Of a stretch of DNA of 18,906 bases, positions 6,838 to 15,228 are shown piece after piece; position 1 is the first letter of the stretch; each line of letters begins with the position of its first letter. The position numbers and the translations under genes were made by a program. This stretch comes from JBCCBI01 sp039034155 (GTDB lineage: Bacteria > Deinococcota > Deinococci > Deinococcales > Trueperaceae), in the NCBI GenBank assembly GCA_039034155.1, contig JBCCBI010000045.1, forward strand, positions 1 to 18,906. Direction: 5' to 3'. Under the pieces are notes generated by a model, which saw only the letters and a program-made list of their open reading frames with translations, did no database searches and was not told where the DNA came from.

Positions 6838-7120
6838 CCCCCTGACGAGCAAGCATCGGCCTCTATTTTATCAGTTATGTCAGTAAATTTATCAGTTATG
6901 TCAGTAAACGTGAACCATCCAAAACTCAATTCATCTTGATGATGTACGTTCCAAAGGCTCATTACTATTGATGAATACGTCAATTAAGTAACTCAAAATG
7001 CCATTCGTGTAAGCCCTCAACAGAACGTAACAGGTAAGATTTTATCGATTCAATGGGGTCAACCTGACGCACAAAAACTACCGTCAACTAAGCACCTAGA
7101 TCATGTAGATAAGGCAACAA
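6838..7120. other. Intergenic region between the diguanylate cyclase and tRNA-Asn
   Basis: Together with the tRNA promoter this makes a gap of about 340 bases with no convincing gene. Its main content is the 21-bp tandem duplication at 6867-6908. The rest shows no strong hairpin after the cyclase stop codon (7123-7121). A 62-codon frame that reads through the repeat and the tRNA promoter is judged spurious. Confidence 0.5.
6867..6908. repeat. Exact tandem duplication, 21 bp x 2
   Basis: The unit begins TTTATCAGTTATG and ends TCAGTAAA; copies at 6867-6887 and 6888-6908 are identical and directly adjacent. The unit length equals two DNA turns, and its ends TTTA/TAAA are inverted. It lies 30 bases upstream of the tRNA-Asn -35 box. 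It may be a replication-slippage product or a doubled protein-binding site. Confidence 0.85.
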
Positions 7121-10100
7121 TCATTTAGGTAAGACAGCATCAACTGTGGCGATACGGTTTTTGCCTGCACCTTTAGCCTTGTAAAGTAACTTATCAGCGC
7201 GGCTCAACAGCTCTTCATGATTGTTGACGTTAATATCGTCGCTAATGCCTTGGCTGAGGGTGACGTGTAAGCCTCGAGCTAACTCGTACCAGGGATGGTC
7301 TTCCACCAGCTTTCTAATTTTTTCGCAGGCCTGCAGGGCATCACCGCGTACGGTCTCTGGGAAAACAACCACAAATTCTTCGCCGCCATAGCGAGATACC
7401 ATATCAACATCGCGTGTGTTTTGTTGCATAATCGTAGCTACTCGCCGCAAGACATCATCGCCAACAGCATGTGAAAAGGTATCGTTCACCTGCTTAAAAT
7501 TGTCAATGTCGCAAAGCATCACACTGAGTGGAATGTCATAACGTACGGCTCTGGTAAATTCTTTGCTAAGTTGGGTCTCGAGGTGGCGGCGGTTGTAAAT
7601 ACCAGTGAGCGCGTCACGCGTGCTTAACGTTACAAGGCGCTTATTTTTGAGCTCGAGCTGCGCTTTGGTGTCCTCGAGCTGGCGGTTAGCTTCTTGCATC
7701 TCGCGGTTGATGCGCTGCTGCACTTCCAAAAGTCGCAAGTTACTGACCGCACTGGCAATTTGCCCGGCCACCGTCTGGGCTAGTTCCATTTCAGCATCTC
7801 TAAACGCCCGCCCGCTGGCAAGCGCGAGCCGCAAAATGCCAATAGGCGCATGTTGAGCGCGCAACGGTAACGTGAGCAAGTTGTAACCCTCTGACTGATT
7901 GGCATTAGCTGGCTCTCCTACAGGTGAGGCCGTTGTCGTGGAGGCTAGCGAACCTGTCTCAACCTCATCAGCCAACTTATCTTTGGACATAGCCGTTACC
8001 ATAGATTCAGATTTTACAGATTTAGATGTTGTAGCTTTAGATGTTGTAGCTTGAGGCGTTACAGGTTCAGACACTACAGATTCAGACGCCCCAGATTTAG
8101 ACACGTTGTCGCTCTCTCCTTGACAAACAACGTCTGGATCAATCACCGTAACATTTGGTGTGTGAATTGGCGTATTGTCACGGATAGCCAGCAGCGCAGC
8201 CCGGTCTTCATGGAGGTGCCACAACCCTTCGGTTGCACCAAAACTAACCACCTGCCCGTGTTCATAACGGACCAGTTCATGAAGGTAGGTCATCGTGTTG
8301 TCGGCATCATCTGCACTGTCGTGTGGCGTATTTTGTAACCTCATGGACAGCTTACTTGGCGAGGTAACTGCAGGAACTCGAGCGTCAGCCTCGAGTGAGG
8401 TTGCTTGATGCTGTCCTTGAGGATGTTGCTTTCCCAAACGTTGACCGTCTAAACGCTGTTTGTCAGGATGCTGCCCAGCCTGACGTTGGGCTTCAAGCTG
8501 CTGACTTCTAGGCTGCCGTAAAACATGCTGCACTTGCTCAGCTTCCAACAATCCTATTGAAACAACATCTAAATTGAGCAAACGTGCCACCATAGGTGCA
8601 GCCAGTTGTAGGGCTTGGGTAACCGTTGTTGCGGTAGTGAGCGTACGCATCATCGTGTTGAGGGCAGCCAGTTCACTCACGTGCTGGTTGAGTTCGCGGT
8701 TACTCGCCGTTAGCGCCAGCTCCATGTGCTTGCGCTCGCTAATGTCGGTCGCATAAATGGCTAAACCAGTGCGCGTTGGATAGATACGCATTTCTAACCA
8801 AACGTAACGCTCGCGCCAGTAAAGTTCTAACTGCTTAGGTGTTTGCTGGTCGAGCATTTGGGCAAATATTGTTTCTAAATCGTTTTCTTTTACAAATGGG
8901 AACACCTCAAAATAAGATGCTCCCAATGTCTGCTCAGCACTGTCAAAAGCCGTGTAAGACAAGGCCCGCTTATTAATATAACTAAGCTGCCAGTTATCCG
9001 TTACCGACACAAAGCTATCGGTGATGCTTTCTAAGATAGCAGTGTTTTCAGATAGCGCCCGCTCAAGATCTCCTTTAGCAGATTCTAACGCACGTTCAGC
9101 TAGTTTTTGCTCAGTGACGTCTTGATTAGCACCATACAGTGCAATGATAATAGCCCCACTAGCATCAAACACAGCCCTTGAGAAGTCGCGTATCCATTTA
9201 ATGCTGCCCCCTTTGGTAATGATACGGTACTCTACGACCACCCGTTCACGCCTTGAAGGGTGTGATAAGTAATTTACCTTCGCAGCATCATCTGGGTGGA
9301 CAATACCGGGCCAGCCACCTAGCGCGTCTATTTCATGGGTTTTGTAACCTGTAAGTTTAACCTCACCTAAGCCGCTACTCCAAGCGCGATCAAAACTACC
9401 TTGGTCGTTGCGTTTGTAGGCGTAGAGCACGTCGGTCATAACATCACTAATGACGCGGTAACGTGTTTCACTTTCAAGGACAGCTTGCTCAGCTGCTTTT
9501 TGGCGGCCAATGTCACGTACAATGGCAATAGTTTCTACAGCAGAGCTTGTTTGTTCAGTTTCGGATAAGTCTGCAGACGTTAGTGCCTCTGTCGCCACAA
9601 CACGAACTTCACGGTACTGTTGCTTACCCTGAAACATAAAACTGTATTCCGCACGCTGCATTTGGCCTGTCTGACGCGCTTTATGGTGAGCCTCTTGAAA
9701 GGCCTGAATAGCTTCGCGGTTATGCTCGTTGATAAGCTCATCTAAGGGCTTACCCAGGAGTTGAGCTGGTGGCCTTTCCGATGAAAACGATATTCCCGGG
9801 CGCAAATCTAAATAGCGACCACTGGCATCGTGGCGGCTAATCGTGTCTGGCAATGCCTCGAGCAGTGCTCGGTTGCGCACCTCACGCTCGCGCAATTCTT
9901 GTTCAAGTCGTAACCTACGCAAGTACACGCCAACCTGACCTGCAAAAATTTCGGCCATCTCGAGGGCGTCATCACCGAAGGCATCGGCCGTCTCAAGGTT
10001 GTCAATAAACAAAATTCCCTGCCTATCACGACCGACATTAATAGGTACTGACAGAGTCACATGAATTTCATGCACTTTGCCAGCATCTCGAAAATGTTCA

Positions 10101-11371
10101 TACTCTTGGGTAGGGAGCGATTTGAGCTTATCTTTAAAATCTTCATGATAAACACGTGCTGCGCGTCCTTCAGGTGATATTGCCAAATCTTGCTCTTGCA
10201 ATTTTAGGTGCGCAAACTCAGCAAGATCGTAACCATAAGCAGCTACAAATTGATAGTAACCCTCTGCGTTAGAAAGAACGATGCTTCCAGCTTGCGCATC
10301 GGGAATAGCGACGATAGCTTGTTCTAATAACTGCTGGTAGAGGTCGTTACCGAGGTTACCTTGTAAAATATTACGGTTAATATCAATAAGCTTGCGGCGA
10401 AATTCAGCTAAACGCGTAAGCTTATCTGTAGCTTGCTGCTCGCGGCTAATATCTTGCACGAGTCCGGTAACACCAACGACGGTGCCATCTGCTGTTGTGA
10501 GGGGCACGTTATACCACTTACAGGTGATGATATTGCCATCCTGTGTGATGTTATTATTGACGTTATAGGTTGTTACTTTGCTGTTAAGTGTTACTTCCAA
10601 AACATCATTGATTTGGTCACGCTGGTCTGGTGGGACAAAGATAGTGTAGGACTGCCCTAACATGTCATCCTCAGTAAAGCCAAAAATAGCTTCTGCAGCG
10701 GAGTTCCACGTTAAGATTCGAAAGTCGTTATCCCACTCAATAATGCCCAAAGGACTTTGCTGACGCAGTAGCTCGAGCCGCCCCTTAGACTGCTTAAACG
10801 CTTTTTCTGCTTTGCGTTGTGCGCTAACATCAACCGCGTAAAGTAATAAGCTAGTCCCGCTAGAATAAATATGAACACTGAGCCAACTACCAAGAAACTG
10901 TCTTGACAATACTTCAAAGGTCACAATCTCACTAGACGCTGAGGCTTTTAACAGGTAAGGCTCAAAAATAGGGTAATCATGGGCAAACACTTTTTGACAC
11001 GCTTGACCAATCAGCGTGTGGGCAGGCTTACCCACAGATTCAGCTGCGGTCCGACTCACACTTTGAATGTGCCAGTCTTGATCAAGTTCTACAAAGTAAC
11101 CCACCATACTGCCAAGTACGGCGTTGTAGCGTTGCTGCAAACGCTCGAGCTCAGCAGCAAGCTGTTCATCAGATGCCTGCTGCAAGTTCGCATAAACCAA
11201 GTAGCTATCTTGTGAGAGTGTCTGTGTGTCTGGTATGGCACTTTGCTGAGAAGTATCTTCTACAGTCGCAGCAACTTCAGGACGATCTTCAGGGCGCTCC
11301 TCAGGATGATGTGGCCCAGCACTATCATCGTGCTTATCGTTACTCGTACGTGCTGCGCGTTTTTCATCCAT
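7121..11371 (-). CDS. Multi-PAS/GAF diguanylate cyclase (GGDEF protein), 1416 aa
   Basis: A large soluble signalling protein without membrane helices, predicted to make cyclic di-GMP from two GTP. Approximate layout: polar N-terminus 1-60, PAS 82-190, PAS 198-312 (with DISR end), GAF 330-495, PAS 500-622, PAS 633-755 (DVTEQ end), PAS 772-882 (DISER end), GAF 905-1215, coiled coil 1213-1250, GGDEF 1250-1412. The catalytic motif GGEEF is intact at 1329-1333, with an RDVD (RxxD) product-inhibition site at 1320-1323 and DALTGIYNRR at 1253. Sensed ligands cannot be read from sequence. The second GAF is split by two low-complexity insertions, Q-rich (about 953-990) and S/T-rich (about 1090-1132). 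ATG at 11371 has only a weak ribosome site. No c-di-GMP phosphodiesterase (EAL/HD-GYP) or effector is in the window. Confidence 0.92.
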   Translation of the reverse strand: MDEKRAARTSNDKHDDSAGPHHPEERPEDRPEVAATVEDTSQQSAIPDTQTLSQDSYLVYANLQQASDEQLAAELERLQQRYNAVLGSMVGYFVELDQDWHIQSVSRTAAESVGKPAHTLIGQACQKVFAHDYPIFEPYLLKASASSEIVTFEVLSRQFLGSWLSVHIYSSGTSLLLYAVDVSAQRKAEKAFKQSKGRLELLRQQSPLGIIEWDNDFRILTWNSAAEAIFGFTEDDMLGQSYTIFVPPDQRDQINDVLEVTLNSKVTTYNVNNNITQDGNIITCKWYNVPLTTADGTVVGVTGLVQDISREQQATDKLTRLAEFRRKLIDINRNILQGNLGNDLYQQLLEQAIVAIPDAQAGSIVLSNAEGYYQFVAAYGYDLAEFAHLKLQEQDLAISPEGRAARVYHEDFKDKLKSLPTQEYEHFRDAGKVHEIHVTLSVPINVGRDRQGILFIDNLETADAFGDDALEMAEIFAGQVGVYLRRLRLEQELREREVRNRALLEALPDTISRHDASGRYLDLRPGISFSSERPPAQLLGKPLDELINEHNREAIQAFQEAHHKARQTGQMQRAEYSFMFQGKQQYREVRVVATEALTSADLSETEQTSSAVETIAIVRDIGRQKAAEQAVLESETRYRVISDVMTDVLYAYKRNDQGSFDRAWSSGLGEVKLTGYKTHEIDALGGWPGIVHPDDAAKVNYLSHPSRRERVVVEYRIITKGGSIKWIRDFSRAVFDASGAIIIALYGANQDVTEQKLAERALESAKGDLERALSENTAILESITDSFVSVTDNWQLSYINKRALSYTAFDSAEQTLGASYFEVFPFVKENDLETIFAQMLDQQTPKQLELYWRERYVWLEMRIYPTRTGLAIYATDISERKHMELALTASNRELNQHVSELAALNTMMRTLTTATTVTQALQLAAPMVARLLNLDVVSIGLLEAEQVQHVLRQPRSQQLEAQRQAGQHPDKQRLDGQRLGKQHPQGQHQATSLEADARVPAVTSPSKLSMRLQNTPHDSADDADNTMTYLHELVRYEHGQVVSFGATEGLWHLHEDRAALLAIRDNTPIHTPNVTVIDPDVVCQGESDNVSKSGASESVVSEPVTPQATTSKATTSKSVKSESMVTAMSKDKLADEVETGSLASTTTASPVGEPANANQSEGYNLLTLPLRAQHAPIGILRLALASGRAFRDAEMELAQTVAGQIASAVSNLRLLEVQQRINREMQEANRQLEDTKAQLELKNKRLVTLSTRDALTGIYNRRHLETQLSKEFTRAVRYDIPLSVMLCDIDNFKQVNDTFSHAVGDDVLRRVATIMQQNTRDVDMVSRYGGEEFVVVFPETVRGDALQACEKIRKLVEDHPWYELARGLHVTLSQGISDDINVNNHEELLSRADKLLYKAKGAGKNRIATVDAVLPK
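7995..8099 (-). repeat. Degenerate 15-bp tandem repeat inside the diguanylate cyclase gene
   Basis: Seven consecutive 15-base units can be lined up from 7995 to 8099; the two best (8025-8039 and 8040-8054) differ by one base (GATGTTGTAGCTTTA and ...TTGA). They encode a pentapeptide-like S/T-rich linker (units such as SESVV, SEPVT, PQATT, SKATT, SKSVK, SESMV) inserted in the second GAF domain. Because the unit is a multiple of three, copy changes keep the frame. Confidence 0.65.
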
Positions 11372-11461
11372 AAGCTAAGGTGCCTCAATCATGCTGGCGA
11401 AACATTCAAAGAAAGATTTAATGGTATCTCTTTAACAGCGTTACCAATAGGCTATTTTTAG

Positions 11462-11470
11462 ATTGTACCC
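11462..11470 (-). promoter_or_regulatory. GGGTACAAT box upstream of the diguanylate cyclase
   Basis: Read on the minus strand it contains TACAAT, a plausible -10, 91 bases before the start codon; TTATGA lies 17 bases upstream as a weak -35. The same nonamer precedes dxs. Confidence 0.3.
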
Positions 11471-11738
11471 CGTTTAACGTTGAGTCATAAACTTAGGAAT
11501 GGTAAGGCAAAGGCTTTAATTCTACCTACACCACACAATTTCTATATGCTATCCAAAATATATCTTAAACATTGCCAAATTTGCACGTCACCCAAACTCT
11601 TAAGCAGTGGAAGTCAGCTTCTACGAAGGTGGTTTAAGCAAATGTCCATTTCACAAGATATTCGCCGTCTCAGACGCATACTACCTGCATCACAACTATC
11701 ATAGCTTATCACCTATAGGAACACACACCCCCACACAG

Positions 11739-11765
11739 GCGAGGTGCCTCGTCAACACACCTCGC
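11739..11765. other. GC-rich 8-bp hairpin
   Basis: GCGAGGTG (11739-11746) and CACCTCGC (11758-11765) are perfect inverted repeats around an 11-base loop. There is no U-tract on either side, so it is not a standard terminator. It may belong to a structured leader or be a protein-binding site. Confidence 0.4.
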
Positions 11766-11798
11766 TAACTGAGACAGGGCTAGCCAATCTCCACAACT

Positions 11799-11820
11799 TC
11801 GTGAAGATACCTTCACACGA
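11799..11820. other. Hairpin in the yejA upstream region
   Basis: GTGAAG (11801-11806) and CTTCAC (11811-11816) pair perfectly around a 4-base ATAC loop. The flanking TC and GA extend the stem with a 2-base bulge. It lies 235 bases before yejA. Confidence 0.3.
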
Positions 11821-12055
11821 CTGACTATCACCTTACGGAACTCGAGCATGAAATTTTTTAACATGATAGTCATTATATACGCGGCATCAACCCGTAATAT
11901 TATTCATCAGATTAGATAGAATCAATATACTCGCCAAGCTTGCTCATCATAGATGCGCTTATTGAACACATGTTGAACTGAGTTTTAGCGGTACATCTTT
12001 CTAGGCAAGTTCTATCATAACTTTTAATCGCTTTATTATTTTACAGGAGGTAGAT

Positions 12056-13888
12056 ATGAAATGCACCTTGATTACACTATTACTCATTGGTTTAGGTCAC
12101 CTAAGCAGTACCCATGCCAATGAGCTTGGCGATCTTGAAAACTATATGGGGCACGCTATCGCACTCCACAATACACTTAAATATGACGCGGATTTTAGCC
12201 ATTTTGAGTACGTTAATCCAGACGCACCCAAAGGCGGCACGCTTAGGCTAGCGACCATTGGCACCTATGATAGTTTGCATCCATTTATTTTGCAGGGTAG
12301 TCCGTCAGTAGGCTTGGGGCTTATTTACGACACGTTACTGACGCGCTCGAGCGACGAAGCCTTTAGCGAATACGGGCTTCTAGCAGAGCGCGTTGAAGTT
12401 CCACCCGACGGCAGCTGGGTCGCTTTTTATTTACGCCCCGAAGCAACCTGGCACGACGGCGAGCCAATTACTAGTGAAGACGTTGTCTTTAGTTTTAATA
12501 CCCTCATTACCGACGGGCATCCGTTTTATCAAAGCTACTACGGCAGCGTGGTTAATGCTGAGGCTATTGACGAGCACACCGTAAAATTTACCTTTGAAGG
12601 TGACATTAACAAAGAATTGCCACTCATTATGGGGCAACTTATTGTGTTGCCCGAGCACTACTGGCGCGAGCGGGATTTTACTGAGCCAACGCTCGAGCCA
12701 CCCCTCGGCAGCGGTCCCTACCGCATTTTGGATGTCGATGCTGGGCGCGGCATCCGCTACGAACGGGTAGATGACTACTGGGGTGCTGACCTGCCTGTGA
12801 ATGTGGGTAAAAATAATTTTGATGTCATCAGCTACGACTACTACCGCGATACAACTGTCTCTATCGAAGCTTTAAGAGCTTACGAGTACGACTTCCGCTC
12901 CGAAAACATCGCCAGAGAGTGGGCGACAGCCTACGACATTCCTGAAAAAGAAGAGGGGCTCTTTGCACAAGAGCTGATTCCTAACGAAAACAACCAAGGG
13001 ATGCAAGCCTTTTGGTTTAATACCCGCCGCGATAAATTTGCAGACGCAAACGTGCGTGAAGCACTCGCCTATGCGTTTGACTTTGAGTGGACGAATGAAA
13101 CGCTCTTTTTTGGACAGTACACCCGCACAGATAGCTTTTTTGAAAACAGCGAACTTGCCTCGAGCGGCCTGCCCACCGGCTTAGAGCTGGAAATCCTCGA
13201 GCCATACCGCGACCAACTGCCCGAAGACATCTTCACCACACCCTACGAACTGCCTGTTTCCGACGGATCTGGCACCATACGCGACGGCCTGCGCACTGCG
13301 AGGAGCTTACTGGCCGAGGCTGGTTGGGAGGTCCAAGACGGCGTCCTCACCAACACCGAAACAGGTGACGCTATGGAGATTGAGTTTTTACTTATTGACC
13401 CTAACTTTGAGCGGATTGTGGCACCGTTTATTCAAAACCTCGAGCGGCTTGGGGTTACTGCCACCATTCGCACCGTTGACCAAGCGCAATACCAAAACCT
13501 CGTACAGGATTTTGACTTTGACATCATTGTTTCTACCATGCGTCAGTCCCTAAACCCAGGTAACGAACAGCGCGACATGTGGTCAAGTGAGGTTGCCAAC
13601 ACCACCGGCAGCCGCAACTTAGCCGGCATTCAAGACCCTGTGGTAGACGCACTCATCGAAGACGTCATTAGCGCACCTGATCGGGAAACGCTCGTCGCTA
13701 CCACCCACGCGCTTGACCGGGTACTGTTGAACGGGCATTACATCATTCCTCAGTGGCACATTGCCGCTTACCGACTGGCATTTTGGGACAAGTTTGGTCG
13801 CCCTGAAATTGCGCCCAAGTACAGCCTTGGCTTCATCACCTGGTGGATTGACGACGACAAACTCGCCGCCATCCAAGCTGCGAATTAA
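12056..13888 (+). CDS. yejA: Oligopeptide ABC transporter substrate-binding protein, YejA type
   Basis: A family-5 extracellular solute-binding protein of 610 residues, the usual YejA length. Residues 1-22 form a classic signal peptide ending STHA before NE, without a lipobox cysteine, so a soluble periplasmic protein is expected. The mature start (HAIALHNTLKYDADFSHFEYVNPDAPKGGTLRL) is the typical YejA opening. LGSGPYRI and NEQRDMW further on are also typical, although the first appears here as LGSGPYRILDVDAG. In E. coli and relatives YejABEF imports peptides, including microcin C; the ligand here is unknown. The start is set by a strong AGGAGGT (12045-12051) 4 bases before ATG. First gene of the yej operon. 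The gene contains five CTCGAG sites in two codon phases. Confidence 0.93.
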   Translation: MKCTLITLLLIGLGHLSSTHANELGDLENYMGHAIALHNTLKYDADFSHFEYVNPDAPKGGTLRLATIGTYDSLHPFILQGSPSVGLGLIYDTLLTRSSDEAFSEYGLLAERVEVPPDGSWVAFYLRPEATWHDGEPITSEDVVFSFNTLITDGHPFYQSYYGSVVNAEAIDEHTVKFTFEGDINKELPLIMGQLIVLPEHYWRERDFTEPTLEPPLGSGPYRILDVDAGRGIRYERVDDYWGADLPVNVGKNNFDVISYDYYRDTTVSIEALRAYEYDFRSENIAREWATAYDIPEKEEGLFAQELIPNENNQGMQAFWFNTRRDKFADANVREALAYAFDFEWTNETLFFGQYTRTDSFFENSELASSGLPTGLELEILEPYRDQLPEDIFTTPYELPVSDGSGTIRDGLRTARSLLAEAGWEVQDGVLTNTETGDAMEIEFLLIDPNFERIVAPFIQNLERLGVTATIRTVDQAQYQNLVQDFDFDIIVSTMRQSLNPGNEQRDMWSSEVANTTGSRNLAGIQDPVVDALIEDVISAPDRETLVATTHALDRVLLNGHYIIPQWHIAAYRLAFWDKFGRPEIAPKYSLGFITWWIDDDKLAAIQAAN

Positions 13889-14110
13889 ATCAAAGCAGGG
13901 TTGTTTCATGAAAACAGTTGTTGAGGTTACTCACATCACTAAGCTGAAGTCATCACCCAATGTGTCTTGTTTATCCGATGCTTGTTGCTCGCCAAATATA
14001 TCGAGATGTGCTTATCAGACTGCATCACTTCCGTACATAGTCATATCGAGACTAAGCCGTCAAATGAGCTTAGGTTACTTTAATCGCCTCAACGTTCAAC
14101 GAGGCATAGC
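13889..14110 (+). other. yejA-yejB intercistronic gap with a doubtful small ORF
   Basis: The gap is 222 bases, unlike the tight spacing of the following genes. It contains an inverted repeat CTAAGC/GCTTAG (14052-14057 with 14068-14073). It also contains a 69-codon frame from ATG 13908 to TAG 14117 with an AGGG upstream, whose end overlaps the yejB start. Its product is cysteine-containing and matches nothing I know, so it is not called as a gene. No clear promoter was found. Confidence 0.4.
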
Positions 14111-15226
14111 ATGTTAGCGTATATCGCCCGCCGCCTTATTCTGATACTTCCGACGCTGCTTGGCATCATGATTATCAACTTTTTGGTGATTCAAGCTGCG
14201 CCTGGTGGGCCAGTTGAACAAGCGCTTGCTCAGTTTCAAGGCAATGCCATGGACGCTACTGCCCGCATTAGTGGCGCGGGTAGTGGCGAAACCAGTAGTC
14301 CCACAGCTACGGAAGAAAACGATCTCCAAGACAACGTTGAACGCCGTTACCGAGGCTCAGAAGGCCTCGACGAGCAACTCATTGCTGAACTTGAAGCCCT
14401 CTACGGGTTTGACAAACCGCCTCATATCCGTTTTTTCCAAATGCTCGGTAATTACGCCCGCTTTAATTTTGGTGAAAGCTTTTTTAAGGGGCAACCTGTC
14501 ACTAGCCTCGTACTGGACAAAATGCCGGTGTCTATCTCGCTGGGCGTGTGGACAACGCTGCTTGTTTACATTGTGTCGATTCCTTTGGGCATTCGCAAAG
14601 CCGTTAAAGACGGCACCCGGTTTGATGTGTGGTCGTCTACCCTAGTAATTATCGGCAACGCCATTCCGGGGTTTTTGTTTGCCATTTTGCTGATTATTAT
14701 GTTTGCAGGTGGGCGCTATTTTGATCTGTTTCCGCTGCGCGGGCTTACCTCCAACAATTGGGAAGAGCTTTCTACCATCAGCAAAGTGCTTGACTACTTG
14801 TGGCACATCACCTTACCCGTTGTGTCGATGGTCATTGGGGGCTTTGCAGGTCTTACACTCCTCACCAAAAACTCGTTTTTAGAAGAAATCAACAAACAAT
14901 ATGTGATGACAGCGCGTGCCAAAGGTGCGCAAGAACGCAAGGTGCTCTATGGGCATGTGTTTCGCAACGCCATGCTCATTGTCATTGCAGGGTTTCCAAG
15001 TGCATTTGTAGGCGTGCTGTTTACAGGCTCACTACTGACGGAGATTATTTTTTCACTAGACGGCCTCGGCTTACTTGGTTATGAAGCAGCCCTTACTCGA
15101 GACTATCCGATTATGTTTGCCACCCTCTACTTTTTTACGCTTTTGGGGCTGGTCATGCAACTTATTGGCGACCTCACCTATACGGTGATTGACCCTCGCA
15201 TTGACTTTGAAGCGCGGGAGGCGTAA
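14111..15226 (+). CDS. yejB: Oligopeptide ABC transporter permease, YejB type
   Basis: An inner-membrane permease of 371 residues of the binding-protein-dependent (DppB/OppB-like) class. It opens with the family hallmark of a first helix directly at the N-terminus (LAYIARRLILILPTLLGIMIINFLVIQAAPGGP). A YejB-type extracytoplasmic loop (about 35-100) with polar, Glu-rich sequence follows, then about five more helices. The cytoplasmic EAA loop that contacts the ATPase is around residues 260-285 (TARAKGAQERKVLYGHVFRNA). The C-terminus IDPRIDFE is typical. GAGG (14101-14104) lies 6 bases before ATG. It is expected to pair with the next gene's product to form the channel. Confidence 0.93.
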   Translation: MLAYIARRLILILPTLLGIMIINFLVIQAAPGGPVEQALAQFQGNAMDATARISGAGSGETSSPTATEENDLQDNVERRYRGSEGLDEQLIAELEALYGFDKPPHIRFFQMLGNYARFNFGESFFKGQPVTSLVLDKMPVSISLGVWTTLLVYIVSIPLGIRKAVKDGTRFDVWSSTLVIIGNAIPGFLFAILLIIMFAGGRYFDLFPLRGLTSNNWEELSTISKVLDYLWHITLPVVSMVIGGFAGLTLLTKNSFLEEINKQYVMTARAKGAQERKVLYGHVFRNAMLIVIAGFPSAFVGVLFTGSLLTEIIFSLDGLGLLGYEAALTRDYPIMFATLYFFTLLGLVMQLIGDLTYTVIDPRIDFEAREA

Positions 15227-15228
15227 GT

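Larger units (their letters stand above)
11372..12055. other. 684-bp divergent intergenic region between the cyclase and yejA
   Basis: Both flanking genes start from here in opposite directions. It holds a GGGTACAAT box for the minus-strand gene (11470-11462), two hairpins (11739-11765 and 11799-11820), a CTCGAG site (11841-11846), a GGTACA box (11990-11995) on the yejA strand, and the yejA ribosome site. An open frame of 74 codons at 11480-11704 on the plus strand lacks a ribosome site and any recognisable feature, so I do not call it as a gene. No known riboswitch consensus was recognised. Confidence 0.5.

Noticed and set aside
6867..6908. CRISPR array
   Set aside because: Only two units, directly adjacent without spacers, and no cas genes.
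6795..6983. 62-codon frame on the minus strand reading through the 21-bp repeat
   Set aside because: It overlaps the tRNA promoter, has no ribosome site and its product has no recognisable features.
11480..11704. 74-codon frame upstream of yejA
   Set aside because: No Shine-Dalgarno site, no known motif and codon use unlike the neighbouring genes.
11730..11830. TPP or c-di-GMP riboswitch before yejA
   Set aside because: A CTGAGA string and nearby stem recall a TPP element, but the second conserved half is absent. The GEMM-type c-di-GMP core sequence is also absent.
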